64,000 bases of DNA, from positions 42,006,358-42,070,357 of the forward strand of contig OW388300.1 of the NCBI GenBank assembly GCA_936450465.1, in the 5' to 3' direction. Shown one piece after another: positions 11,045-61,858 of the stretch. How positions within the stretch are numbered: the stretch's first letter is position 1; each line of letters begins with the position of its first letter. Both the position numbers and the translations under genes were made by a program. Origin of the DNA: Gibbula magus (lineage: Eukaryota > Mollusca > Gastropoda > Trochida > Trochidae). The notes under the pieces were generated by a model. The model saw only the letters and a program-made list of their open reading frames with translations, was not told the DNA's origin and made no database searches.

Positions 11045-12892
11045 TGTCCAAAATAAACGTTGTCAACATAAATGCATGAAATGTTATCAACGAATGATAA
11101 ATACGACTAAAACATAGTTGTTTCGATTAAGTAAAAAGTTATTAATTATTTTATTCCCTGGTTCTCCCTCTTACATAAGTTTATAGTAACATCAAGGTCA
11201 CCATGACAACATGTGGCTCCACACACAAGTAATTCTCAAGTTCATTCAGCACTGGGATTTTCCTACATTATTCTCATACATCGTTATGTAGCAGCAAAAT
11301 TCCATTCTCCATTTCACTTTTGAATAACATATCTCAGCATCATAACACTAACACAGTTCAAAGTTCAGTCTCAAAAGTTTCAATTGAAGCTCTAAGTCCT
11401 AACACAGGCAAACAGATTAACTGAAACAAAGCAATAAAACGATTTTGAGTTAAATTACTCTTAAAACATAAAAATAAAGCAGTAGAAATTAAACCTACTA
11501 GAAAGCAATGAAATTGTAGAAACGTCTGAGAAAATTACAATTGTAAATTCCAAAATTTACTTTCTGTAAGGCTAGTTCAAAGTGGAAAACATTTACAAAG
11601 AAATCTGAATTTCATTGGGTCATAAAACATGCAGTGTTGACCCCATGCTGCTTCAAGCATGGTCAGGAAAGTAAAACAATTAGAGTTGTCCGCCCTTTGA
11701 TATTAACTAGAAAAAAACTGAGTAGAAAAAACTTATTATACCGGTTCAAACCCCGGTGTGGAAAGGACGTACAATTTTGAGAATTATACATTTTGTGAAA
11801 TAAAATATTTTAGAAAACAAATTACTTACAGAAAGCTAAAACAAAATTTAGCAAGAAGAAAATACAATAAACAAAGATTAACTTTGACCATTACAATAGT
11901 TACATGTTGTGTCCAGGAGTTAACTAACCTAAAACGTGTATCTTATAAAACATTACATTGTTATGTTTCTGAGAAACGCGCCTAATGAAAAATCGTTTTG
12001 GAATTTCCTTAACGAGGGGAAATGGAAGGCTGAAATATGGCTTTTATACTTGTTTTAGGAAATGTTGACGAAATAAAGTCTAAGACGGTTCTTTATGCCA
12101 CCAACATATTTTATTAACGTAATTTCCATAATTCATGAAATTTACAATTAAAATCTTTTGAAATAGCGATTTCAGCACCCGATCAGTGTTTCAGCACGCT
12201 GAAAAACGAGAGTATCCAACGTAAAGTATGACATTTTCAATATTTCTAAACAACATAAGCTTTAAAAGACATTTAAAACCGACATTGTCTGGTGACAGTA
12301 TTTTGTTTTTAACTCGGTTGAAAATCTGGCAAGTTTCCTTTGTTTAAGTAAAGGTGTGAGACAAATTTCTCTGAAATATATAGATAGTATGCTTTGGAAA
12401 TTAAACAAAAACTGACAAAAGTAAAGATACAAATAAAACTGCAAAATAGTTAATCCACGAGTGATAAATGAGACTGAAACATGTCATTTCCTGTTTCCAG
12501 GAACTATATTTTTTCAAATTATGAAAAATTATTTGTTCATGAGTCAATTCGGGCATGTCGTACGCAGTGCAACGTGTATTCATAATGGCTCGAGATAAGG
12601 AAAGAAATATTGCTTCTGAAATATATCATGAGAAATAATATTCCTGTTTATCTGTGCAACAGACAAAAACACAATATCGTACAAGAAGTATTGGATTATT
12701 CCGCGTTATATATTAATTATGATTTGTACATACATTGTAATTATGAGTTGAATACATAGAATACATGTCACTGATAATCAAAATAATATCATTCGTGATG
12801 GCGAATATCTATGTAATTAAACAGATAATGAAACCAAATGTAACAATGTAACAGGTAATGAAACAGTTGGAATGGAAATGTATGTATATATG
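11045..12892. other. Non-coding; tRNA-like 3' scrap at 11744
   Basis: No gene is recognised. At 11741-11757, GGTTCAAACCCCGGTG looks like an isolated tRNA/SINE B-box. Remaining open frames are short and featureless. Confidence 0.3.
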
Positions 12893-13250
12893 TCAGTCTA
12901 ATTAAAATAGACAGTTTTCCGAGGAATAAAAGCTGCAAAATATTACATTTATCGGGATATGAACTCATATCGTTCGAAGGTTTCTCTGCAAAACCGTCTG
13001 ATAACGGCAAGCCCGTAGACGCCCGTGTTCTGAGGCAATTCAGTTAACCAATCACAAGACTTCCAACACAAGTTTTCGGTGCGAGAATCTACGGGGCAGA
13101 TAACTCTAAACAGCTATCCTTCCCAATGCTTTTAAAATGATGTGATTGGTCAGTTCATTGACTCGGATTTGTCTGCGCTAAACTGGTAGGGAACACGCAT
13201 CTACACGGCGTGTCCCCAAACCTTGTGGCGAGGAATCTATATGTATATAC
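12893..13250 (+). mobile_element. MITE family C (GTCTGATTAAAATCGAC ends), copy 1, right end lost
   Basis: It begins GTCTAATTAAAATAGAC and continues with the family landmarks CCGAGGAATAAAA, GATAACGGC, CAGTTAACCAATCACAAGAC, GGGGCAGATAACTC and TTGTGGCGAGGAATCTA. The terminal CTTCGTATCCCGGTAGATGC to CAGACTG part seen in the copies at 43457, 61859 and 62806 is missing. Confidence 0.8.
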
Positions 13251-13337
13251 CAGTTCGCATCCAGATATGAACCAGTTTGTATCCCGATATGATATGATAT
13301 TTATATAAACTGTACATGTCTTTTTAACATCAGTTGG

Positions 13338-13505
13338 TGCTTAACAGACCCCCCCCCCCCCTTTTCAAATCCATGTATAAGTTGGGATATACATCTACAA
13401 CCCCCCCCCCCCCCCCCCCCCCCCCCCCACACTGAGTTGAGAAAAATTGTTTTCAGTTGGTGCTTAACAGACCCCCCCCCCTTTCAAAAATCCTGGATCC
13501 GCCCC
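13338..13505. repeat. Duplicated poly-C tracts in a dispersed repeat
   Basis: CAGTTGGTGCTTAACAGACC followed by a C-run occurs twice (about 13332 and 13455), with a third uninterrupted C-run at about 13401-13428. The segment ends with ATCCTGGATCCGCCCCTG. Run lengths in assemblies of such tracts are unreliable. Confidence 0.8.
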
Positions 13506-13812
13506 TGGGCTAGTATATATTGGATGAATATTTATGAATTATCGACTTGATTCAACGAAGACGGTGTTGTACAACATGTACCACTAATGTGACACCTTGT
13601 GTTCTTGCTTCTGGTACTAATACCTTACATCTATGGTTGGTAGCTACATGTACTAGTTACTTACTTTATTAACACATGTCTGATGTCTACTTTCACTATT
13701 CACTACTTTCACTATTGAACAAACCAATTCCTATAATTATATAGCTTTAATTGTCGGAATTGGTAGGCTACTAGTAAGTGTTGAAAACAATACCTATGTT
13801 CCTCCATAACAT

Positions 13813-13893
13813 CATTCTCTTCCCACAGAGGTAACTCCCTTCAGATGTTCGATCCTAACATCTGAAGGGAGTAGCCTCTGTGGGAAGAGAATG
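13813..13893. mobile_element. 81-bp hairpin mini-transposon with 9-bp target duplication
   Basis: Arms of 37 bases beginning CATTCTCTTCCCACAGAGG fold with only two non-Watson-Crick positions around a 7-base loop (CGATCCT). CCATAACAT occurs immediately outside both ends (13804-13812 and 13894-13902). An exact 9-bp duplication marks insertion by a transposase, as in Mutator-like elements. This argues against a microRNA precursor, which the fold otherwise resembles. Confidence 0.8.
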
Positions 13894-13918
13894 CCATAAC
13901 ATCGTCTTTTAAATTTAC

Positions 13919-14765
13919 TTAAAGAGCCATCACGGATGTTAGTGTTTCAAATTTTTGGAAAATATACTTATAACGTCATTCGCCAGAGAATTTTTTTATC
14001 TACAACATGGCATATGTTAAATAATTTTCATATCACGACAATGTATTTCAATTTGGTTTCAAAGAGAAGTATCACTTCGACTAGCGCGCGCTACGGGTAT
14101 CTGACGTATATAAACAGAGTCCCCTTTTTTGCGTAATACGTACTACACAAACAGCAAGCGCTTCCGAAGCGTGAAGGCTCGTCTCTAGCGCAAGTCGCCA
14201 TAACAACCCATGTGCTGCACGTGCTTCACGCGTCGCTCTTGCAAAGTACCCTTGTCACACATTACTGAATGTGACGATTGCTTTACAAACTATGTTTCTA
14301 AATGTCCTGAGAATATACAAATTATTTCCTGTTTAATGTTCTTTTTATTCAGATAAGACCAGCAAATTATGACAAATTTTTACTCTCATTAATTATAAAA
14401 TTCAAGCAAACTACCTAGTTGGATAAAACAATTATTCCAATATCTGTAGCAAATACATAATTAAATGAAATGGTAAATAAATAACCATCAGAAAATTATA
14501 TATTTCGATTTCTTTCATTGCTCATATTTTTTTTTATTCTTTCGTGTCTTTGTTTACTGTGTGTGAGCTAGACCATAATGCTTTGCGCTTGAAAATAATA
14601 GACTGGATCTATATTTAGACTGGAAAACACCTTTTCTAATTAATGCAATTTCTCGGCTTATTTTAAGTTGGAAAAATTAGGGAAAAATTAAGTGTATTTA
14701 TTTCACGGAGATAGATTTTTGGAGAAATTTTGATATTTTCATCAACATCCGTGATGGCTCTTTAA
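13919..14765. mobile_element. 847-bp TTAA-bounded element (AGAGCCATCACGGATGTT ends)
   Basis: TTAAAGAGCCATCACGGATG at the left is mirrored by CATCCGTGATGGCTCTTTAA at the right. TTAA at both edges suggests a piggyBac-type target. The interior has no transposase. A related right end is found at about 61240-61334 (ACTCAATGGCTCTTTAA). Confidence 0.8.
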
Positions 14766-15245
14766 ATGCTATCAAAATGGAATTTTTCCAATGGAATTTT
14801 TTTTTTCCAATAGAATTTTTTTTTTCAATGAAATTTTTGTTGGGGGGTTGGATTTTTTTTTCAATGGAATTTTTTTGGAATGGTTTTATAGTCTATGGAA
14901 AAAATCAGGTTAAAAAGTTGTACACACAAATTTAAAAAAACAATTCCAATGGAATTTTTCCACTGGATTTTTTTTTCCAATGGAATTTTTTTCCCCAATG
15001 GAATTGTTTTTCCCAATGGAATTTTTCCAACGGAATTTTTCCAATGGAATTTTTTTTTTCAATGAATTTTTTTTGGGGGATTGGATTTTTTTCCAATGGA
15101 ATTTTTTTCAACTAAATAAATTGAATATCATAATCGTTTGCAAAAGTGATAACATCCCTTTCTATGAGAAATAATTAAAAATACTTATCTGGTCATGAAT
15201 GTTTTTATCATTTCATACTCTGATAATATGCATTGCATTGTGAAA
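14766..15245. repeat. Left arm of a large inverted pair, with CCAATGGAATTTTT repeats
   Basis: It contains many iterations of CCAATGGAATTTTT, then TTGAATATCATAATCGTTTG, AGTGATAACATCCCTTTCT and GGTCATGAATGTTTTTATCA. The same sequence returns in inverted order at 16815-17165. Together they frame about 1.6 kb. Open frames through this stretch are Phe/Asn-rich artefacts of the simple repeat. Confidence 0.8.
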
Positions 15246-16533
15246 AAAACTCAACACGTGTTTGTCAGTAGTCATTTATTTGACGTCATTATTGGGAAGA
15301 TCAGAGTTCCGAGCTTGTAAATATCAAATGAATAAAAATATGGTCATAGACGCATCAAATTATAGCTTCACAAAGATATCAGGCAAAATCATCAATAATA
15401 ACATCAGTTAATAATAGCATGACGATCACTAAAGATATGTACAGATGAATGAAATTCTGCTCAATGCCGCATCAGAATAAAAGTTGACATACATCAAAGA
15501 CATCAGGCAACAGTTCAAATAGCTTGATGCTATACATATGTACAGAAAATTATATTGCACAAACATGACTATATTTGGGATATCTGCAACATAACCAATT
15601 CTATGAAATGTAATGGACACAACTGTTTGCATTTAAGTTACCCTTTCAATGTCAACTAAATTTGTCATGCTGAAAAACTGGCGTCATGATCTCGTCACTA
15701 TACTTCACCTGCTTTGCGTGCTTTGCATGGACTCTTTTCTCTGATCTATCTTTGAAGACAAGATGAAGGTAATCTGAAAAAAAAAAATAACACATTAAGT
15801 CACATTAACCTTAATCTTTAAATAGGAGAACAAGTTACCTCTATAAGAAGTAACAATGGTTAAATTATTTTGAATGTTTTGGAATTGTCATACCAAATAT
15901 GCCTTGTGTTCATAATGTGGTTTAATCAAATAAGCTTAGTAATCACTCATCAGTACAATGTGTTCATGATCTGGAAGCTTGGCTCAAACTAATTAATGAT
16001 ATGCCTTTAAAACTTGAAACATGTGTTTCCATTGACCATTGGCCAATGAAGAAATCATATTCTTTGAACTTTGATAAAAGTCACATTTTTGGAAGTTTCA
16101 CAATAAATTTGCCGATGCCCTTGAAATAGTTTTTATGTCAAATAATGAGGTCATAACCTTTGACTTTGTAACAGGAAAGTTTGTTCATCATTTGAACAAA
16201 CTCTGAGTGTTGTTTCATATATTGTAAAAATGAATTGTATATATTCAACTTTCTGTTTTACATTAATTTAATATAATAATAATCAACTCTCAATTGTGTT
16301 TTTGTGTTCCCTTTTCTTCATTTATCATACCACACAATCAGATGTAATGGAGGAAATTAGACCAGCGTCAATTTTATACACATTCTTAATGAATTGATTC
16401 ATGTTTAAGTACACAATGCTAAAATTGTACTAAGGGATGTAATTCATTCAATGAAATAATATTATTTTCTACATTTGATGTCATTCGTTAAACAGTATTC
16501 ACAGTGTGTAATAACATAGCATGTTAATATTGA
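15246..16533. other. Non-coding DNA between inverted arms
   Basis: AT-rich with short frames only. If the arms belong to one long-TIR element, this is its non-coding interior. Confidence 0.3.
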
Positions 16534-16650
16534 CGGGATAGCGCAATGGTTAGCGCGTTCTTCTTCGGATCAAGAGGTCTAGGGTTCGCATCCCGCCAGG
16601 GGCAAGGCAACTTTGTCTGCAGTAGAGAACTGTTCTACACGCAGTAAGGC
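16534..16650 (+). repeat. Type 1 SINE, 3'-truncated
   Basis: GACGGGATAGCGCAATGGTT and AGGTCTAGGGTTCGCATCCC form the tRNA-like head. CAACTTTGTCTGCAGTAGAG and AACTGTTCTACACGCAGTAA continue into the body, then stop. Confidence 0.8.
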
Positions 16651-16680
16651 TCAATAAATAAGAGAATTCTTGGAAAACAG

Positions 16681-16778
16681 GTCCATATTTTCGAAGCTCT
16701 CTTAGCGCTAAGATAGTCGTAAGTCAATGTTAATGTATGGCACTATCTTAGCACTAAGAGAGCTTCGAAAATATGGAC
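16681..16778. repeat. 98-bp hairpin with 36-bp arms
   Basis: GTCCATATTTTCGAAGCTCT and CTTAGCGCTAAGATAGT pair with the inverse at 16743-16778 with a single mismatch (GCGCT against GCACT). The loop is about 26 bases. No flanking duplication is evident. It directly follows the truncated SINE and lies within the inverted pair. Confidence 0.85.
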
Positions 16779-16814
16779 TCTGTATTACAAAATACCAGTG
16801 GATAAATAAATTTC

Positions 16815-17165
16815 ATTGGAAATGCAATGCATGTTATCAGTATGAAATGATAAAAATATTCATGACCGGATAAGTATTTAAAATTATTTCTCAAGAAAGG
16901 GATGTTATCACTTTTGCAAACGATTATGATATTCAATTTATTTAGTTGAAAAAAATTCCATTGGAAAAAAAATCCAACCCCCCAAAAAAAATTTCATTGA
17001 AAAAAAAAATTCCATTGGAAAAAAAAATTCCATTGGAAAAATTCCGTTCATTGGCAAAAAAAATTCCATTGGAAAAATTCCGTTCATTGGCAAAAAAATT
17101 CCATTGGAATTTTTTTTCAAATTTGTGTATACAACCTTTTAACCTGATTTTTTTCCTAGACTATA
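16815..17165. repeat. Right arm of the inverted pair, with CCATTGGAAAAAAT repeats
   Basis: This is the reverse complement of the 14880-15245 region, including ACTTTTGCAAACGATTATGA, the CCATTGGAAAAA tract and ACCTTTTAACCTGATTTTTT. The arms differ mainly in the length of the simple tract. Confidence 0.8.
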
Positions 17166-17568
17166 ACACCAGTGTGCCAAAAGTGAACTGCATAAGCGAA
17201 AAAAAATATTTATTTATTTATTTACCGGAGACCATTCATAGCAAAATGCCATGGCATTCGGAATTCTGCTATGACATTTAAAAAAAAATAGGGTTGCATG
17301 AAAAATAATTACTAATTATTCATCTTTAAGCTGATTTTGATATTAAAACGCAATTTGATGGGAAAAAAGCAATGACATTTGGGCGGTCGACTTAGGACTC
17401 AAATTCTAACTTGTACCGACCGGCATTAGTGTTATCCCTTTCATTGTCAATGTCCTGCCAGTGTTATGCACGGTCATCGTGACTCACTTCTCCCTCGAAG
17501 GCTTCATTCAAGGCATTCTGCGTCCGTCACCTCTTGTTTTGAAAAAATATTTTATACTGCGCCCGACA
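17166..17568. other. Non-coding, nothing recognised
   Basis: No structure is supported apart from the GCCCGACA copy at 17561-17568, which is the target duplication of the next element. Confidence 0.3.
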
Positions 17569-17841
17569 CACAGGCGCCAGACCCTAAATATACACCTACG
17601 TATATCTACCTACCTATGTAACATATAAAGAAGGTATGACACTGCCGCCATTTTGAATCCTGGCATAGGACCGGAACTGGTTTGCTGGGTCAAATACGCC
17701 TTGTAACATTCGTAGACTGATCCAAGTTTACATTTCCGGTCCTATGCCAGGATTCAAAATGGCGGCAGTGTCATACCTTCTTTATATGTTACATAGGTAG
17801 GTAGATATACGTAGGTGTATATATAGGGTCTGGCGCCTGTG
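17569..17841. mobile_element. hAT-like foldback MITE (CACAGGCGCC ends) with 8-bp TSD
   Basis: This 273-bp element starts CACAGGCGCCAGACCCTAAA and ends with the inverse GGGTCTGGCGCCTGTG. The arms are about 110 bases, nearly perfect, around a single-copy centre. GCCCGACA flanks it exactly on both sides (17561-17568, 17842-17849). An 8-bp duplication with CA..TG termini fits the hAT superfamily. Its arm contains a 30-base block (from AAATATACACCTACGTATAT through CTACCTACCT) that is the single-copy ancestor-like form of the 244-unit array at 45630-52956. Confidence 0.9.
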
Positions 17842-17918
17842 GCCCGACAGTGAATTGGCTGCAATCATATCTAAATGTATTTGTGCAATTTATAGCCACA
17901 AAGATTCAATCAGAGCAG

Positions 17919-18235
17919 GGACGGGATAGCGCAGTGGTTAGTGCGTTCGTCTTCGGATAAAGAGGTCTTGGGTTCGAATCCAGTCAGAGGCTCGGCATCC
18001 TTGTTTACTGTTTCGCTGAAATAGGCGGATCCCGAGGAGGATCTAGGAGGCGGATAATGAATTTCAGCGCCGCAATGCCACCGATGGTTAGCTTGTTCCG
18101 CCGATGCTTGCAAGTGTCACAGCAATGCATAGTCACAATGGTGTTACTGGATTTCTCCATGCATTAATACTAGCAGCTGTGATATAAGTGAAATACTCTT
18201 GAAAGCGCATTAAACCCTAAATCACATCACCTCAC
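17919..18235 (+). repeat. Type 1 tRNA-derived SINE, near full length
   Basis: Head: GACGGGATAGCGCAGTGGTT and TTGGGTTCGAATCCAGTC. Body: ATGAATTTCAGCGCCGCAAT, CACAGCAATGCATAGTCACA, ATACTAGCAGCTGTGATATA and AGTGAAATACTCTTGAAAGC. It ends in CACATCACCTCACC. The RNA polymerase III boxes are those of the SINE promoter; the anticodon region is too decayed for a tRNA gene. Confidence 0.85.
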
Positions 18236-19208
18236 CTAACCACAATCAGAGCATTATGTCTGTTAACAAAACATTCTTGAAGATTAGAGACTTTCTCCCT
18301 GTGCTAGTTATCATCAACACTGGTTTGGTAGAGGTTAGAGGTTGAATGAAATCACCGAATCATCAATTATCATGGTACTACACATTCTCGTAGAAGCGAG
18401 ATGTTTGGTTCTCGTCAGGGTAGTCATTGCGTGCTGCAATCGCTAAGTCAAATGCTTAAAGACATTAACATTTTACATAATCTGGTAGCAAGAAGGTCTT
18501 GTTGAATTAAGATAAGCAAATGAGTCGAGGGATAATTCAAAACATGCCATAATTTAATAGATATTTCTCATTGGTCTCCTGTCAACAAGAATTCTTTGAA
18601 ATCAATAAACCGGCTCGACACGATACGAGGTTAGTTCACCTTGTGTTGTCCTATAATCAGAACATAGGCTCCACATGGCATGTGTTAAATGCAATACAAG
18701 CGACAAATTCAATGTTTCCATCGGTACAGATAAAAGATTCGCCACATGTCTACAACCACAAGCAGGTTTTATTTCATATTTGAAAACGGTAGAAATATAA
18801 ACCAAATCAAATTCCTATTGACGTTTGCAAACGTCGGCTAAGCATTGATTTGACTTTTCAAGGGAGTTCCAAGTATTGTAAATGACCATTGAAACCAAAA
18901 TGAAAACAAGGGTGCACTCTCTCCTAGAGAATTCGAAGTATGGTAAAAAAAAGCATAGTTCAATTTGTGTCACGGGTAAAAAATGAGTGGAATAGATAGA
19001 AAGAAAGACGATTCGTAGAAATATACCATCCACACCTCTACAAAAAAAATAGGAAAGTTTAGCCATAAATTAACAACATGGTCCATCCACGTATAAACAG
19101 ATGCATTATGATAGATTACCTCTCTTAACAAAGCTCATTACAATAGTAATTTGGTTTAGGCAAATGTCTTCCCTTGATGACAACTGTCATTGCATTTCAT
19201 CCCTGAAT

Positions 19209-19210
<2 letters not shown>

Positions 19211-19258
<48 letters not shown>
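19211..19258. repeat. (TA)n microsatellite
   Basis: Twenty-four uninterrupted AT dinucleotides. Confidence 0.98.
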
Positions 19259-19261
<3 letters not shown>

Positions 19262-19617
19262 TTTTGTTTTCATTTCAAAGTCATTAACCGGTTTAGGGAG
19301 AGAATCGATAAGCTGTATTTATGAAAACACTTAAAGCCTATTTAGCGTTATCTTTTCGAATTAATAATTCACGTGTGAAATTCTACATTTCCATACTGTA
19401 TCGACATTCACCGGTATTGTTGATTACTTCAAGAGCGGACTCTACATTATGGTGTTTTCCGTGGTACCGAGCTAAAATGCTGATCGAAAGGATAAAGCGG
19501 TCAGAGAAAATGTCATGACTTAAATTAAGCTGCCAGTGTCAAACGAAGTTTTATCTCTCGGGTTGTGTTCTGTAACAAACTGATATTTGAAGTGGTACTC
19601 TCGCACAGATTCGGGTG

Positions 19618-19975
19618 TCATAACTGATGCTGAAATAACTGTGAAATCGTGGTGTTCTAACTCATGCTGAAATAAACTGTGAAAGTGTGCTGTTTATACT
19701 CATGCTGAACTAAACTGTGAAACTGTGGTGTTTTTACTCATGCTGAAATAAACTGTGAAATTGTGGTGTTCTAAATCATGCTGAAATAAACTGGATACTT
19801 CGAAGTGATACCCTTGAAGAGGAAACTGATGCTGAAATAAACTGTGATGCTTCTGGTACTCTTGAACGCATTGTGGTGTTCTAACTCATGCTGAAACAAA
19901 CTGGATACTTCGAAGTGGTACACTTGAACAAATAGTGGCTTTTCTAACTCATGCCGAAATAAACTGTTAAATGTG
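19618..19975. repeat. Imperfect tandem repeat, core CATGCTGAAATAAACTGTG
   Basis: About seven divergent copies of CTCATGCTGAAATAAACTGTG alternate with TGTGGTGTTCTAA and with CTGGATACTTCGAAGTGGTA. They lie immediately 5' of the candidate signal-peptide exon, so they may fall in its promoter or 5' UTR. Confidence 0.75.
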
Positions 19976-20060
19976 GGCGTTTAACTAAATTGTGATGTAT
20001 CGAATGGATGCTGTTTTTAAACAAAATATGATGCAACGTAGTGTTGTGCTCAAACAAAAC

Positions 20061-59889
<39,829 letters not shown>

Positions 59890-59893
<4 letters not shown>

Positions 59894-60030
59894 AGGGACA
59901 GTAGCAGGTTTTTTTGCTCAAATAAGTCGATGAAATGTATTTGAAAAATAATGTCACCAATAGTAAAACACTCTCTCGGAAAATCAAGTTTAAAAATTAT
60001 TAGTGTACATGGTTCTGTGACGTCAAGGGA
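59890..60030 (-). mobile_element. TTAA-type MITE, family A, copy 6, truncated
   Basis: TTAAAGGGACAGTAGCAGGT, CTCAAATAAGTCGATGAAAT and AATGTCACCAATAGTAAAAC are identical in order to copy 5. After GTGTACATGGTTCTGTGACG the homology stops, so the far end is missing. The first TTAA supplies the lectin stop codon. Confidence 0.8.
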
Positions 60031-60085
60031 ATTGGATATTTTCGGAGTTATGGCCCTTTACTCTGCTTTTCTAAATCTGACTGAC

Positions 60086-60415
60086 AGAACCTCAAGTGTG
60101 TTCAGCCGCCGGAGTACTTGTTGGCGCGTACGAGCGAATGGCTGCCGAACAGACGCTTAGGTCGCCAGTCCTTCCCAGGATGTTTTCAGAAAATCATCAC
60201 CATTTTGGAAATTTCAATTGAGGGGGTTGTAAAAGAAAGAAAAATGAGGTAATCAAACTTCGTGCCACGCGACTCCATCTTGGATCGTACATAGTCGCTT
60301 GGCGAGACTGCTCCTAAGTGTTCACGCGTGTATTCGCTAGTACGCGCGAACTCGTTGTCGTTCAGAAGCGGGTACTCGTGAATACTCGCGAGTACTTGTG
60401 GTCCTGAACACGCCT
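60086..60415. repeat. Decayed inverted-repeat element (GTGTGTTCAG / CTGAACACGCC)
   Basis: CAAGTGTGTTCAGCCGCCGG and GAGTACTTGTTGGCGCGTAC are loosely mirrored near 60330-60412 (GTACTTGTGGTCCTGAACAC). Several GAGTAC and GCGCG words add short palindromes. Boundaries are uncertain. Confidence 0.4.
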
Positions 60416-60570
60416 CAGTGTCCAGTGTCCTCCCACGGTTTAACCTTAATATTGTGACCTTGACCTTGGTGTAGGATTCATTTTCTGAAAACATTAAACA
60501 TACTTTCTGGTTGATCAGTGATAGGCCTACGATATCTGAAATGTTTATTTATTGTCACTAGACCAAATAC

Positions 60571-60660
60571 CACAGGGGCGTGTATCGCTTAGAAACAGTG
60601 AAAGACATATAGCTATATAGACCCTGCCCTATTGATATATAAGCGATACACGCTCCTGTG
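60571..60660. mobile_element. 90-bp hairpin element with 8-bp TSD (CACAGG ends)
   Basis: CACAGGGGCGTGTATCGCTTA pairs with TAAGCGATACACGCTCCTGTG around a loop of about 48 bases. CCAAATAC flanks both sides exactly (60563-60570, 60661-60668). The CACAGG/CCTGTG termini and 8-bp duplication match the hAT-like MITEs at 17569 and 45613. This is a miniature relative, not a microRNA. Confidence 0.85.
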
Positions 60661-61239
60661 CCAAATACCACCTCATGTTAAATGCAAATCTATATGATAA
60701 GATATCACCTTTCGTAAGTTATTCCTACATCTTAACGTCTTATATAGAGGATAGTTTGAGCATAAATACATAGATTCCCGGGGTTTCTTGTTCTCACAAA
60801 GCATTTCTTCTTCCTGTAAAATTATGAATTAAAAACACATCATCTGTTTCAAGAGGAAATATCAAATTGTACTTCGGGTTTCTCTTCATTGCTGATTGTG
60901 ACGATAATTGACATGTTTCTAAGTGTTGTGTAGATATAAACATTATTGGCATTTAACCTATTCATCATTTTTATTGTTATTATACCAGCAATCATATGTG
61001 TGTATTTTCAAGCAAAATACCTATTTATGAACATTATCTTTTCAATGTCTGTATAATACATTACTGAATCAAGTGATAAATAGTTTGATGCCAAAGAGAA
61101 GTATATTTAACCATTTCTGTGAGTATTTAAAACGTGTTTATCTTTCTTTAATTTGTTTGTTTAGAGTCTACATGTCGACAATGCTTTGTGCGGTATAATA
61201 ATAGACTCGACACGTATTCGGGAAAAAAGACGCGATTAA
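60661..61239. other. Non-coding, nothing recognised
   Basis: AT-rich, no gene. Confidence 0.3.
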
Positions 61240-61334
61240 TCGCCTTATTTGGGACTGAACAATCTGAAAACAATTATGTGAGATTTTTTGGCAATTTTTC
61301 TGTATTTTTATCAACATACTCAATGGCTCTTTAA
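61240..61334. repeat. Right-end fragment of the TTAA element seen at 13919-14765
   Basis: GTGAGATTTTTTGGCAATTT, TATTTTTATCAACATACTCA and ATGGCTCTTTAA align with 14690-14765 (GATATTTTCATCAACATCCG and TGATGGCTCTTTAA). Confidence 0.6.
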
Positions 61335-61559
61335 TAAGCCATGCAGCGCTACGGATGTACCCGAACATTTTAGATCACTTGTTTTGATAAATGTTTCATA
61401 GCATAACTTACAGAGAGAAGAGAGAAATATATTTTATTAACTTACATTGGCTGTCTGCGTGGAGGTGACATAATGATTTCCAGTTTCCGAGAAATCCAAC
61501 TACGTACTAATAGAACGTCTAGCTGGTAAGAACTTCATGTAAGGTGACATGGAATGCAG

Positions 61560-61745
61560 ATTGTCGGCTGTCGGCTTGCTAAGGTACATAGCTCTGAAAG
61601 ATGTCAGCTATGGAGCAGACCTATAGGCCCAAATGGAGAAATTCCCACAACCGACAGCCGACAGTAGCTAAGAGAACATACCGGTATTCCGTTCTCTTAG
61701 CTACTGTAGATGTCGGCTGTCGGCTGTCGGCTGTCGGCTGTCGGT
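61560..61745. repeat. (TGTCGGC)n repeats with a perfect hairpin
   Basis: GTCGGCTGTCGGC is iterated at 61562-61576 and 61711-61744; its inverse is at 61652-61664. ACAGTAGCTAAGAGAAC and its inverse GTTCTCTTAGCTACTGT (61662-61707) form a stem across ATACCGGTATTCC. Confidence 0.85.
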
Positions 61746-61858
61746 CGCCTGTACAGCTTAAACACTACATATTCATATACATTACAAAGAATGAATGCCG
61801 GCTGTCGGCACTCCTACTGACTATACACTACATTTATAACTATAAATAGAACTGCATT

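Larger units (their letters stand above)
18236..19990. other. Non-coding, with (AT)n and a 3' tandem region
   Basis: A (TA)24 microsatellite is at 19211-19258. From about 19618 to 19975 imperfect repeats of CTCATGCTGAAATAAACTGTG recur about seven times at 40-60-base spacing, just upstream of the putative first lectin exon. No gene is seen. Confidence 0.5.

Noticed and set aside
13813..13893. MicroRNA precursor
   Set aside because: The exact 9-bp flanking duplication identifies an inserted element.
16938..17281. Phe/Met-rich and Lys/Pro-rich frames
   Set aside because: Translations of the CCAATGGAATTTTT tract.
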